DNA of 8,252 bases from Burkholderiales bacterium. Lineage in GTDB: Bacteria; Pseudomonadota; Gammaproteobacteria; Burkholderiales; Usitatibacteraceae. Below are positions 1-5,926 of this stretch, one piece after another. The notes under the pieces were generated by a model. That model saw nothing but the letters and a program-made list of their open reading frames with translations. It did no database searches and was not told where the DNA came from. The translations under genes and the position numbers were made by a program. How positions within the stretch are numbered: position 1 is the first letter of the stretch; every line of letters starts with the position of its first letter. The DNA lies in NCBI GenBank assembly GCA_014378085.1, contig JACMOJ010000201.1, positions 1 to 8,252 on the forward strand, read 5' to 3'.

Positions 1-841
1 AGCGGCGTGACAGCATACTGGCGCTCGCGTCGCGGGTGTGAAGATTAAACGTGGAACCCGCCACCAAAATATGTAGCCGCAAACCAAGCATACAAACCGG
101 CTTGCCCTCAGCCACCTGATCCATCGACGAGAACTGCATTTCACTCGCGTCAATCACCGTCACCGCACCTGAGCCCTCAACTTCAAGTGTGTTGTCGGGC
201 CCGATGAAGGCCGCTGTGTCTTCGTCCAATCCGATGCCGACCGCAAACGGATTGAAGGCCAACGCGGCAAGTAGCCGACCAATGCGGTCGCGCTGCCGAA
301 AATGCTGATCGATGATGAAACGATTGGTGAGGCCCAACCCGGGTGCTAAGCGCACCGCGCCGGCAATCGGTGAGGCGCCTTCTTCGCCAAACGCAATCAT
401 GTGTTCCGAAATAAACGCCGCTCCTGCACTGGTACCGGCGATGTGCATGCCTGAGGCGTTGCGCTTACGCAGCGTCTTGGCGACCAACGTCCCGCCTAAC
501 AGGGTAGACAAACGAAGCTGATTGCCGCCGGTAAAAAACACCCCATTGGCGCGTTCGATACGCTCGATCCGGCCAGTTTCATTGCAGTCGCGGCGAGTAT
601 CAAAATCTATCGCTTCAACGTGCCCGGCCCCGAGGTCCGAAAAAATTTGCTCGTACCGCGGCCCGGTGTCCGGCAGACGACTTGCCGTCGGAATCACCAC
701 GATATCCGCCTTATCAGCATCACCCTGCCCGCACAACTCGACAAAGCGCCGGAGAATCTCCGGCTCGTTCTCCTTTTCCTCCGCACCGCCGATGGGAATA
801 ATCCATCCGCGTTCGCTACCTTCTAATACCGGGCTCGGCAT
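1..841 (-). CDS. cphB: Cyanophycinase (peptidase family S51), C-terminus cut by the window edge
   Basis: I read this frame as 280 codons without a stop, from the ATG at 841-839 to the left edge. Cyanophycinase is a cytoplasmic serine exopeptidase that cuts the storage polymer cyanophycin (multi-L-arginyl-poly-L-aspartate) into beta-Asp-Arg dipeptides. Visible family signatures are GWIIPIGGAEEKE (residues 12-24), VVIPTAS (48-54), FFTGGNQLRLS (102-112), the nucleophile elbow GTSAGAA with Ser138, and IIDQHFRQRDRIGRL (176-190), where His180 is a candidate catalytic histidine. GIGLDEDTAAF (203-213) and LRLHILVAGSTFNL (254-267) match the expected C-terminal region. Known cyanophycinases are about 270-300 residues, so little is probably missing. 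An AGGAG ribosome site (848-852) lies 6 nt before the ATG. A CATAAT box (874-879, minus strand) could be a -10, but I see no matching -35. The gene is divergent from the hydroxyproline genes. Other S51 peptidases (PepE-like) are shorter and lack the FTGGNQLRLS context. Confidence 0.93.
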   Translation of the reverse strand, partial: MPSPVLEGSERGWIIPIGGAEEKENEPEILRRFVELCGQGDADKADIVVIPTASRLPDTGPRYEQIFSDLGAGHVEAIDFDTRRDCNETGRIERIERANGVFFTGGNQLRLSTLLGGTLVAKTLRKRNASGMHIAGTSAGAAFISEHMIAFGEEGASPIAGAVRLAPGLGLTNRFIIDQHFRQRDRIGRLLAALAFNPFAVGIGLDEDTAAFIGPDNTLEVEGSGAVTVIDASEMQFSSMDQVAEGKPVCMLGLRLHILVAGSTFNLHTRDASASMLSRR

Positions 842-1060
842 TCACAGCTCCTGCTTGCAACAACGATGAGACCATTATGCGTCACTCAGGAAATTAGCGG
901 CCTGCCAGCGCATTTCGTAACGCATTGAAAATCCACCAAACACGCCAGATGACGGGCAGTTTCAGGCATTTATGCTTGAAAACACCCGTGGAATGGCGCT
1001 TTCGCTCTTGCCAAGCTACAGGTTCTGAACATCATAATTCTTCACGTGCGTGGGCTGAAT

Positions 1061-1174
1061 AATCCCCCAGCGTCGCTCCGATAGCTTGCGCTCCCTCGAC
1101 AAGCTCGGGACAGTCTCTTTAAAAACGGGGGTGAGCCGCCGTGTAGCGGCGAGAGGGGGATTTTCCGACGCTGG
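1061..1174. repeat. Imperfect inverted-repeat element (MITE/REP-like or structured leader)
   Basis: AATCCCCC at 1061-1068 is complementary to GGGGGATT at 1155-1162. The overlapping CCAGCGTCG at 1067-1075 is complementary to CGACGCTGG at 1166-1174. The right-hand arm is therefore permuted, and the two pairings are mutually exclusive at the edge. A third G-run at 1127-1131 could also pair with the C-run. Inside lies a small hairpin, GCCGC (1135-1139) with GCGGC (1146-1150), and a CTCGACAAGCTCGGGACA stretch (1094-1111) that resembles dispersed intergenic sequences seen in many environmental proteobacterial genomes. Most likely this is a degenerate dispersed repeat. A folded 5' leader of the epimerase mRNA is the alternative. 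Confidence 0.4.
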
Positions 1175-1213
1175 CTCGACTGGTAAGTCCGAACAATTTA
1201 AGTCCCCTCGATT

Positions 1214-1226
1214 GGTTGGTCCAACC
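1214..1226. promoter_or_regulatory. Perfect 6-1-6 palindrome, candidate operator of the hydroxyproline genes
   Basis: GGTTGGTCCAACC is a perfect inverted repeat with a 1-nt centre, 48 nt before the epimerase ATG. Its TTGG-T-CCAA core resembles operators bound by FadR/FCD-type GntR repressors, a family often controlling amino-acid catabolism. No regulator gene is in the window, so the assignment rests only on symmetry and position. Confidence 0.35.
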
Positions 1227-1274
1227 TGTTCACGTCCTTTCCCTCAACGCGGTAAAACCCTGCAAAATCAGCAC

Positions 1275-2210
1275 ATGCAAAAAATACGCGTCATTGATTC
1301 GCACACCGGCGGCGAGCCCACCCGTGTGGTGCTGGAAGGATTCCCCAATCTTGCCCAGCCCACGCTGGCCGAAAAGTTATCGGCGCTGCGTACTGAGCAC
1401 GACAACTTCCGTGCCGCCGTCTGCACCGAACCTCGTGCATCTGACATTACCGTCGGCGCGCTGCTGTTGCCACCTATCGAGGCGGGCTCCGTGGCATCGG
1501 TGATTTTTTTCAACAACGTCGGCTATCTTGGAATATGCGGCCACGGCACAATCGGCGTGATCGCCACCTTGCACTATCTGGAGCGTATCCAGCCCCGCGT
1601 ACATCGGCTCGATACCCCCGTCGGCACGGTGGTTTGCACACTAGCGGACGACGGCACCGTCACCATCGAAAATGTCCCGGCGTACCGTTATCGCAAAGCG
1701 GTATCCGTCACCGTGGAGGGATTCGGTGAAGTTGTGGGAGACATCGCGTGGGGCGGAAATTGGTTTTTCTTGGTCGATGCCAAACATCTCCCGTTCGGCC
1801 GAGCCCATATCCCTCACCTTCTTAACTTTGCTCTTGCGATTCGTGATGCGCTCGGCGAACAGGGCATCACGGGTAAAGACGGCGAGGTCATCGATCACAT
1901 TGAGTTGTTCGGCGCGCCCTCCTCAACCAATTTCGACAGCCGCAACTTTGTGCTCTGCCCGGGAAGTGAATACGACCGCTCGCCATGTGGCACCGGCACC
2001 AGCGCAAAAGTGGCGTGTTTGGCGGACGATGGCAAATTGCTCGAAGGCCAGCGGTGGCAACAAGAAAGCATCGTTGGCAGCTATTTCGAGGCGAGCTTTC
2101 GCCGCACTGCCGAGGGCATCATTCCGATCATCAGCGGCCGTGCATACATATGCGGCGACGGCACGTTATTGCTAGACCCGAGTGATCCCTTCGCCTACGG
2201 CATTCGCTAA
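1275..2210 (+). CDS. lhpA: 4-hydroxyproline 2-epimerase (proline racemase family)
   Basis: A 311-residue cytoplasmic enzyme expected to convert trans-4-hydroxy-L-proline to cis-4-hydroxy-D-proline, the first step of bacterial hydroxyproline catabolism, without a cofactor. The N-terminus IRVIDSHTGGEPTRVV (4-19) is typical of the epimerase branch. Both catalytic cysteines are present: Cys88 in GYLGICGHGTIG and Cys238 in DRSPCGTGTSA. This argues against the trans-3-hydroxyproline dehydratase branch, which replaces a cysteine. Length matches known epimerases (about 310). The ATG at 1275 is chosen because homology begins there. It lacks a good Shine-Dalgarno sequence, and the upstream in-frame TTG at 1086 would add unlike residues. 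The last codons (AYGIR, stop) form the first copy of a 19-bp tandem repeat. The next gene downstream is a DapA-family enzyme of the same expected pathway. Proline racemase activity cannot be fully excluded from sequence. Confidence 0.92.
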   Translation: MQKIRVIDSHTGGEPTRVVLEGFPNLAQPTLAEKLSALRTEHDNFRAAVCTEPRASDITVGALLLPPIEAGSVASVIFFNNVGYLGICGHGTIGVIATLHYLERIQPRVHRLDTPVGTVVCTLADDGTVTIENVPAYRYRKAVSVTVEGFGEVVGDIAWGGNWFFLVDAKHLPFGRAHIPHLLNFALAIRDALGEQGITGKDGEVIDHIELFGAPSSTNFDSRNFVLCPGSEYDRSPCGTGTSAKVACLADDGKLLEGQRWQQESIVGSYFEASFRRTAEGIIPIISGRAYICGDGTLLLDPSDPFAYGIR

Positions 2211-2268
2211 ACCCTACGGCATTCGCTAAACCCTACGGCATTCGCTAAACCCTACGGCATTCGCTAAA
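2194..2268 (+). repeat. Four tandem copies of a 19-bp unit spanning the epimerase stop codon
   Basis: The unit CCTACGGCATTCGCTAAAC occurs at 2194-2212, 2213-2231, 2232-2250 and 2251-2269. The copies are identical except for the final base of the last one. Copy 1 encodes the end of the epimerase and its TAA, so the array looks like a duplication of the gene's own 3' end. As 19 is not a multiple of three, the TAA triplets at 2208, 2227, 2246 and 2265 fall in frames 0, 1, 2 and 0, giving a stop in every frame. The near-perfect identity suggests a recent slippage expansion or an assembly artefact. Confidence 0.97.
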
Positions 2269-2283
2269 TCAAAACTGCCCCGA

Positions 2284-2361
2284 ATGGTTAACTTGCGCAC
2301 CACCGCCACTGCAGCCGTCACCGCCACCACCGTCAACAACATGAAAGCCGGCAATGCGTAA
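2284..2361 (+). CDS. Possible 25-codon leader ORF overlapping the DapA-family gene start
   Basis: An ATG at 2284 opens 25 codons rich in Thr and Ala (middle part TTATAAVTATTVNN) and ends with TAA at 2359-2361, overlapping the next gene's ATG (2354) by 8 bp as ATGCGTAA. That arrangement could couple translation to the downstream gene, which has no clear Shine-Dalgarno sequence of its own. There is no good ribosome site before the 2284 ATG either. I recognise no family. It may be chance coding in low-complexity spacer DNA. Confidence 0.2.
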   Translation: MVNLRTTATAAVTATTVNNMKAGNA

Positions 2362-3361
2362 AACCTTCTGGAACGGCGTACTGCCCGCCATCACCACACC
2401 GTTCAATACGGATGGTAGCGTGGACCACGCATTCCTCGCCAAACACGTCGGCATAATGATGGAAGCTGGCAGCAGCGGCATCGTGCCGTTGGGTTCATTG
2501 GGCGAGACTGCGACGTTGAGTTTCGACGAAAAAAAGGCGGTTCTGCAAACGGTGGTGAAATCCGTCGCCGATTTTGCCAAACGCACGGGCAGAGACAGTG
2601 CGGCCACTGCCCCCGCCGCCACTGCCCCCGCCGCTATTGCTGCTAATGTCACCGCCGCTGTCCCCACCGTCATCCCTGGTGTAGCGGCGCTGTCGACCGC
2701 TGAGGCGGTGGCCTTCGCCAAAATGGCTAAGGACGTCGGCTGCGGCGGCCTCATGGTGCTGCCGCCGTATGTGTACACCAGCGACTGGCGCGAGATGAAA
2801 CACCACGTGTCTCAAGTGATCCCCGCCACCGATCTGCCGTGTATGCTTTACAACAATCCGATCGCCTATAAACCCGATTTTTTCCCGCCACAAGTGGCAG
2901 AACTCGCGGGTGAATACGCCAACTTGGTGGCGATCAAAGAGTCGAGCGCCGATATTCGACGCATTGCGGCGATCAAATCGCTAATCGGTGCACGCCTGCA
3001 TATTCTGGTGGGCGTGGACGACCTCATCGTTGAAGGTATCGCCGCTGGCGCAACCGGCTGGGTGGCCGGGCTAGTCAACGCCTACCCCCGCGAATCCATC
3101 GTCTTGTTTGAGATGGCACTGGCTGGCAAGTGGAAAGAACTGGAGCCTCTCTACCACTGGTTCCTGCCCTTGTTAAAGCTCGACACCATTCCAAAATTTG
3201 TGCAACTGATCAAACTCACCCAAGCCCACGCAGGGTTGGGCAGCGCAGCCGTGCGCGCGCCGCGAATGGAGCTGGCAGGTGCCGAACTCGCCGAGGCGGA
3301 GAACATCATCCGACACGCGAATTTGACCAAACCGGCGACCAAACCACATTTTCCTTCTTGA
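2354..3361 (+). CDS. DapA-superfamily lyase, probable pyrroline-4-hydroxy-2-carboxylate deaminase
   Basis: A 335-residue class I aldolase-type TIM barrel. Family residues are visible: GSLGE (47-51, the GTTGE position), Tyr166 in MLYNNP, and the Schiff-base Lys195 in AIKESS. The position of the DapA substrate-binding Arg (E. coli Arg138, five after the Tyr) is Ala171, so it is unlikely to make dihydrodipicolinate. Placed after a hydroxyproline epimerase, the best inference is the LhpC-type deaminase that turns pyrroline-4-hydroxy-2-carboxylate into 2-oxoglutarate semialdehyde. A 4-hydroxy-2-oxoglutarate-type aldolase is the alternative. The family is usually about 300 residues. The excess is an Ala/Thr/Pro-rich insertion at about 80-103, between VADFAKRTG and VIPGVAALSTAEA, partly made of a duplicated 15-bp unit. 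The ATG at 2354 is the first possible start, because an in-frame TGA lies at 2342. The ribosome site is weak. Confidence 0.88.
   Translation: MRKTFWNGVLPAITTPFNTDGSVDHAFLAKHVGIMMEAGSSGIVPLGSLGETATLSFDEKKAVLQTVVKSVADFAKRTGRDSAATAPAATAPAAIAANVTAAVPTVIPGVAALSTAEAVAFAKMAKDVGCGGLMVLPPYVYTSDWREMKHHVSQVIPATDLPCMLYNNPIAYKPDFFPPQVAELAGEYANLVAIKESSADIRRIAAIKSLIGARLHILVGVDDLIVEGIAAGATGWVAGLVNAYPRESIVLFEMALAGKWKELEPLYHWFLPLLKLDTIPKFVQLIKLTQAHAGLGSAAVRAPRMELAGAELAEAENIIRHANLTKPATKPHFPS
2603..2632 (+). repeat. Two tandem copies of an in-frame 15-bp unit inside the DapA-family gene
   Basis: GCCACTGCCCCCGCC occurs perfectly at 2603-2617 and 2618-2632, each copy encoding ATAPA. It lies within the extra low-complexity segment that lengthens this enzyme compared with its family. 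A unit length divisible by three keeps the frame, as expected for slippage tolerated in a surface loop. Confidence 0.95.
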
Positions 3362-3372
3362 TTCTTGGCCTG

Positions 3373-3392
3373 ATCCGCCATTCGGATAATTT
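3373..3392 (+). terminator. Weak hairpin after the DapA-family gene
   Basis: ATCCG (3373-3377) and CGGAT (3383-3387) form a 5-bp stem with a 5-nt loop, 11 nt after the stop codon, followed by AATTTG. The stem is short and the T-run weak, so termination may be partial. Confidence 0.3.
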
Positions 3393-3405
3393 GCCCAGCT
3401 GCCAT

Positions 3406-3417
3406 ACATTGTAATGT
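3406..3417. promoter_or_regulatory. Palindrome upstream of hicA, candidate HicB operator
   Basis: ACATTGTAATGT is a perfect inverted repeat (ACATT-GT-AATGT), 11 bp upstream of the presumed -10 of hicAB and so lying over the -35 region. HicB antitoxins with a C-terminal DNA-binding domain repress their own promoter. A ribbon-helix-helix dimer bound here would block RNA polymerase. The position fits, but binding is inferred. Confidence 0.45.
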
Positions 3418-3428
3418 GTATTCGTGTG

Positions 3429-3434
3429 TATAAT
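3429..3434 (+). promoter_or_regulatory. Sigma-70 -10 box for hicAB, possibly giving a leaderless mRNA
   Basis: A consensus TATAAT ends 5 nt before the hicA ATG at 3440. Initiation normally falls about 7 nt after the -10, which would place the first mRNA base at or next to the A of the ATG. No -35 close to consensus exists at 16-18 nt spacing; TACATT at 3405-3410 is the only candidate and is poor. No Shine-Dalgarno sequence precedes the ATG. Confidence 0.45.
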
Positions 3435-3439
3435 AATTT

Positions 3440-3625
3440 ATGTCCAGCGATGAAATCATCAAGCTGTTAACGCGTGCAGGTTGGCGCAAGGTTTATCAAA
3501 AAGGTAGTCATACCCAATTCAAGCACCTGTTGCTGCCCGGCAAGGTCACGGTGCCGCATCCTAAAAAAGATCTCCCTATCGGAACCGCAAGCGCGATTCT
3601 CAAACAGGCAGGACTATCAAAATGA
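3440..3625 (+). CDS. hicA: HicA-type mRNA interferase toxin
   Basis: A 61-residue protein of normal HicA length (about 60). HicA has a double-stranded-RNA-binding-like fold and cleaves mRNA independently of the ribosome, so stopping growth when not held by HicB. Visible features are the N-terminal helix SSDEIIKLLTRAGW (2-15), the core GSHTQFKH (22-29) with the expected catalytic His24, the strand KVTVPHPKKDLPIGT (35-49), and the final helix AILKQAGL. The histidine is intact, so the toxin should be active. Its TGA overlaps the hicB ATG, giving the usual toxin-first order with coupled translation. The start matches the family start but has no ribosome site, and a -10 box lies right before it. 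Confidence 0.94.
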   Translation: MSSDEIIKLLTRAGWRKVYQKGSHTQFKHLLLPGKVTVPHPKKDLPIGTASAILKQAGLSK

Positions 3626-4023
3626 AGTACTACCCAGTCATCGTTCATAAAGACAAAAACGCCGCGTTCGGCGTGACCGTTCCTGACCTGCCGGGCTGTT
3701 TTTCGGCTGGCGAAACATTGGAACACGCGCTTCGGAATGTGCAGGAGGCAGTAGAAGTCCATCTTCACGGCGACGACATCGCACCGGAACCAAGCGCGCT
3801 TGAGCATTGGAAAGACAACCCAAAGTACAAGAAGGCATACGCCGTCACGCTGGCGCCGGTGGACCTATCATTTATGAACGATAAAACAGTGCGTATCAAC
3901 ATTACGGCAAGGCAAAGCGAGCTTGCAATTGTCGACCGCGCCGCGAAAGCGGCACATATGGATCGATCAGCCTATCTTGTGACGTCGGCAATTGCAATTG
4001 CAAAAGCGAAAGTGGCGAAGTAG
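3622..4023 (+). CDS. hicB: HicB-type antitoxin with C-terminal ribbon-helix-helix domain
   Basis: A 133-residue partner of HicA. Residues 1-50 form the partly degraded RNase H-like HicB fold (MKYYPVIVHKDKNAAFGVTV, then PDLPGCFSAGETLEHAL), which binds and neutralises HicA. A linker (about 51-87) leads to a C-terminal segment with a beta strand, TVRINITA (89-96), and two helices through AKAKVAK. This looks like a ribbon-helix-helix DNA-binding domain rather than the helix-turn-helix of other HicBs. The ATG at 3622 overlaps the hicA stop as ATGA, and an AGGA ribosome site (3610-3613) lies 8 nt upstream inside hicA. The protein probably represses the operon through the palindrome at 3406-3417. 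The gene converges with the histidine kinase, whose stop lies 52 bp away. Confidence 0.93.
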   Translation: MKYYPVIVHKDKNAAFGVTVPDLPGCFSAGETLEHALRNVQEAVEVHLHGDDIAPEPSALEHWKDNPKYKKAYAVTLAPVDLSFMNDKTVRINITARQSELAIVDRAAKAAHMDRSAYLVTSAIAIAKAKVAK

Positions 4024-4038
4024 AGACATGGCAGCGCT

Positions 4039-4061
4039 AAAAATTCCTGATCCAAGATCAG
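4039..4061 (-). terminator. Rho-independent-like terminator of the kinase operon
   Basis: Read on the minus strand, CTGATC-TTG-GATCAG forms a perfect 6-bp stem (4047-4061), followed after three bases by TTTTT (4043-4039). It begins 14 nt after the kinase stop. On the plus strand there is no T-run after the hairpin, so it should serve the minus-strand genes and not hicAB. Confidence 0.5.
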
Positions 4062-4075
4062 AGCACGACGATCAA

Positions 4076-5926
4076 TCATGGCGTCGGCGCATTTTCGCGG
4101 CCCTCCGTATTCATGTTGTCAGTCGGCTTTTTTGAAAATTTCAGCGACACGTCCAGCGCTCCCATGAAGTCATGAATTTTGATCGGCTTAGTGAGATAGC
4201 GCAAAAATCCTGCCTTCAGCCCTTTCTCGATGTCGTTCGGCATGGCATTGGCGCTAAGCGCAATCACGGGGATATGCGCGGTTTCCGGCATCTCGCTTAG
4301 CATTTTTAGCGCATCGATACCGCTGATGCCCGGCAAATTGATGTCCATCAGGATCACGTCCGGTATGGCCGAACGCGCAATCTCGATCCCGCTAATACCG
4401 TCTGTCCCACTCAGAAAACGGATGTTAGGCCGTCGCGCGATGAGCTCTTCGACCAGCAACAAATTGGCGGGGTTATCCTCGATGTACAGCAAGGTACGCA
4501 ACGGCGCATCGAGTTGACTTTCCGCACGAACAATTTGCACCGGTAAAACTGCCGCGGGCTGCGGTACTTCAGTGGTCAGTTTGAGTTCAATCCAGAACAC
4601 GCTGCCTTGTCCGACCGAACTTTCTACGCCGATAATGCCGCGCATAAATTCGATCAGCCGCTTGCTGACCACGAGGCCGATGCCGGTACCTTCGATGACG
4701 CCAGAATCTTGTCCGAGGCGGTTAAACGGCTGAAAAAGTTGCGGTAGCTGCTTCGGGTCCAATCCCTTGCCGGTATCGCGGATGCTGATACGAATTGAGT
4801 CAGGCGCACCCGCAGCACACTCCACAATGACCGCTCCACCTGCCTTATTGTATTTAATCGCATTGGAAAGCAGGTTGATGACCACCTGTTTTAGGCGAAT
4901 CCGATCAGCGAGAACAAAACAAGGCATTTGAAGCTGGGGAAACGTCATATCGATGCCACGCATTTTGGCCTGCGCATCAACCATATTTTCGCACTCGCGC
5001 AGGACATCGGCCAGCGACACCGGCTCCATCGACAATGAAAGTTTTCCGGATTCGATCACAGCGAGATCGAGAATTTCATTGACCAACTCCAGCAGATACC
5101 ACCCTGCTTTGAGCACTTGGTCGATACTTCGCTGTTGAGATGGCGTAGGGGTCGACGCGTCCGACGCCAGCAGTTGGCTAAAGCCGAGGATTGCATTCAG
5201 CGGTGTACGAAGTTCATGACTCATGCTGGACAGAAAATCTGATTTCGCCAAGTTGGCCTTTTCTGCTACTGATCGCGCGTTTTCCAGATCAGTGTTTTTA
5301 TCAACCAACACCTTCTCAAGAGCCTCCCGCTCGGCCTCCACCTTCTTGCGGTCGGAGATGTCGTTTAACACCAAGCGCACGATCCGTGCGCCATCGTCAT
5401 CGAGTACCGTGGTGGCGGCAAGCTCTGTCCAGCGAGGCGTGCCGTCATGCTTGGCGATGCGCAGATCGCAACACTGGGCTTCCTCTGTTTCAATCAACCG
5501 CTTACGAAACTGATAGTAAGTGTCCTGATCGTCTCTGACGATAAAGCGAGAGAATGGCTGTGTGGCGAGCGCGCTCCTCGCGACACCAAATAACACCGCG
5601 GCTTTGAGATTGGCTTGCAGAATCAGCCCCTGTTCGCTGATCGTGCAATAACCCACCGGCGCTAAATCATAAAGATCGAAATATTGGGCGCGCGAGGTGT
5701 CCAGCGCGAGCTGCGCGCGGCGCAATTCCTCGTTTTGCATTTCCAACTCGATCTGATACACACGCAAATCGTGCAGAGTCTGCCGCGTGGCCTCAGGGGA
5801 AAGCGGCTTCAGACTTTCTGACGACGCCGCTTCAGCGGCACTGGCGATGTCTTCGGCCTTCTGACGTAGCAACTTCGCTGCGCTGGCCGAAAGCGCATCG
5901 CGGTCGAGTGGGCTATCTTCAGTCAT
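4076..5926 (-). CDS. PAS hybrid sensor histidine kinase with C-terminal receiver domain
   Basis: A 616-residue cytoplasmic protein; I see no membrane segment. An N-terminal coiled coil (about 15-80, including VYQIELEMQNEELRRAQ) leads into a PAS domain (about 82-195, DLAPVGYCTISEQGLI onward). Next is HisKA with SMSHELRTPLNAILGFS, where His237 is the phosphorylated residue. The HATPase shows its N box (NLLSNAIKYN, Asn355), G1 box (DTGKGL, 384-389) and G2 box (GTGIGL, 413-418). The receiver (about 478-595) has acidic Glu483/Asp484, phosphoacceptor Asp528 in LMDINLPG, Ser558 and Lys580. All catalytic residues are intact. The ATG at 5926 has an AAGAGGG site and overlaps the upstream gene's stop by 8 bp, so translation is probably coupled. 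The frame is open back to 6142, but the extra 72 residues lie antiparallel to no known domain and over the upstream PAS. There is no output domain beyond the receiver, so phosphotransfer to an unseen partner is likely. Confidence 0.93.
   Translation of the reverse strand: MTEDSPLDRDALSASAAKLLRQKAEDIASAAEAASSESLKPLSPEATRQTLHDLRVYQIELEMQNEELRRAQLALDTSRAQYFDLYDLAPVGYCTISEQGLILQANLKAAVLFGVARSALATQPFSRFIVRDDQDTYYQFRKRLIETEEAQCCDLRIAKHDGTPRWTELAATTVLDDDGARIVRLVLNDISDRKKVEAEREALEKVLVDKNTDLENARSVAEKANLAKSDFLSSMSHELRTPLNAILGFSQLLASDASTPTPSQQRSIDQVLKAGWYLLELVNEILDLAVIESGKLSLSMEPVSLADVLRECENMVDAQAKMRGIDMTFPQLQMPCFVLADRIRLKQVVINLLSNAIKYNKAGGAVIVECAAGAPDSIRISIRDTGKGLDPKQLPQLFQPFNRLGQDSGVIEGTGIGLVVSKRLIEFMRGIIGVESSVGQGSVFWIELKLTTEVPQPAAVLPVQIVRAESQLDAPLRTLLYIEDNPANLLLVEELIARRPNIRFLSGTDGISGIEIARSAIPDVILMDINLPGISGIDALKMLSEMPETAHIPVIALSANAMPNDIEKGLKAGFLRYLTKPIKIHDFMGALDVSLKFSKKPTDNMNTEGRENAPTP

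Larger units (their letters stand above)
842..1274. other. Divergent intergenic region between cyanophycinase and hydroxyproline epimerase
   Basis: I see no convincing gene in these 433 bases. The frame upstream of the epimerase stays open back to a TTG at 1086, but the extra 63 residues look like translated spacer (arginine/serine-rich, no family similarity). The stretch holds the cyanophycinase ribosome site (848-852), a possible minus-strand -10 (874-879), an inverted-repeat element (1061-1174) and a perfect short palindrome (1214-1226). No strong sigma-70 promoter pair is visible for the epimerase. The bases from about 900 to 1050 show nothing I can name. Confidence 0.7.

Noticed and set aside
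312..869. Plus-strand frames opposite the cyanophycinase
   Set aside because: They are antisense shadows with arginine/serine-rich content, while the minus strand encodes a clear S51 peptidase.
993..1011. Sigma-54 promoter (TGGC ... TTGC)
   Set aside because: The GG-to-GC distance is 13 nt instead of the required 10.
1086..1274. 63-residue N-terminal extension of the epimerase from a TTG
   Set aside because: It crosses the inverted-repeat element, has no family similarity, and the epimerase homology starts exactly at the ATG at 1275.
2194..2268. CRISPR array
   Set aside because: The 19-bp units are directly adjacent with no spacers.
3151..3489. Minus-strand frame of 112 codons across the lyase end and hicA
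   Set aside because: It is antisense to two recognised genes and has no recognisable motif or ribosome site.
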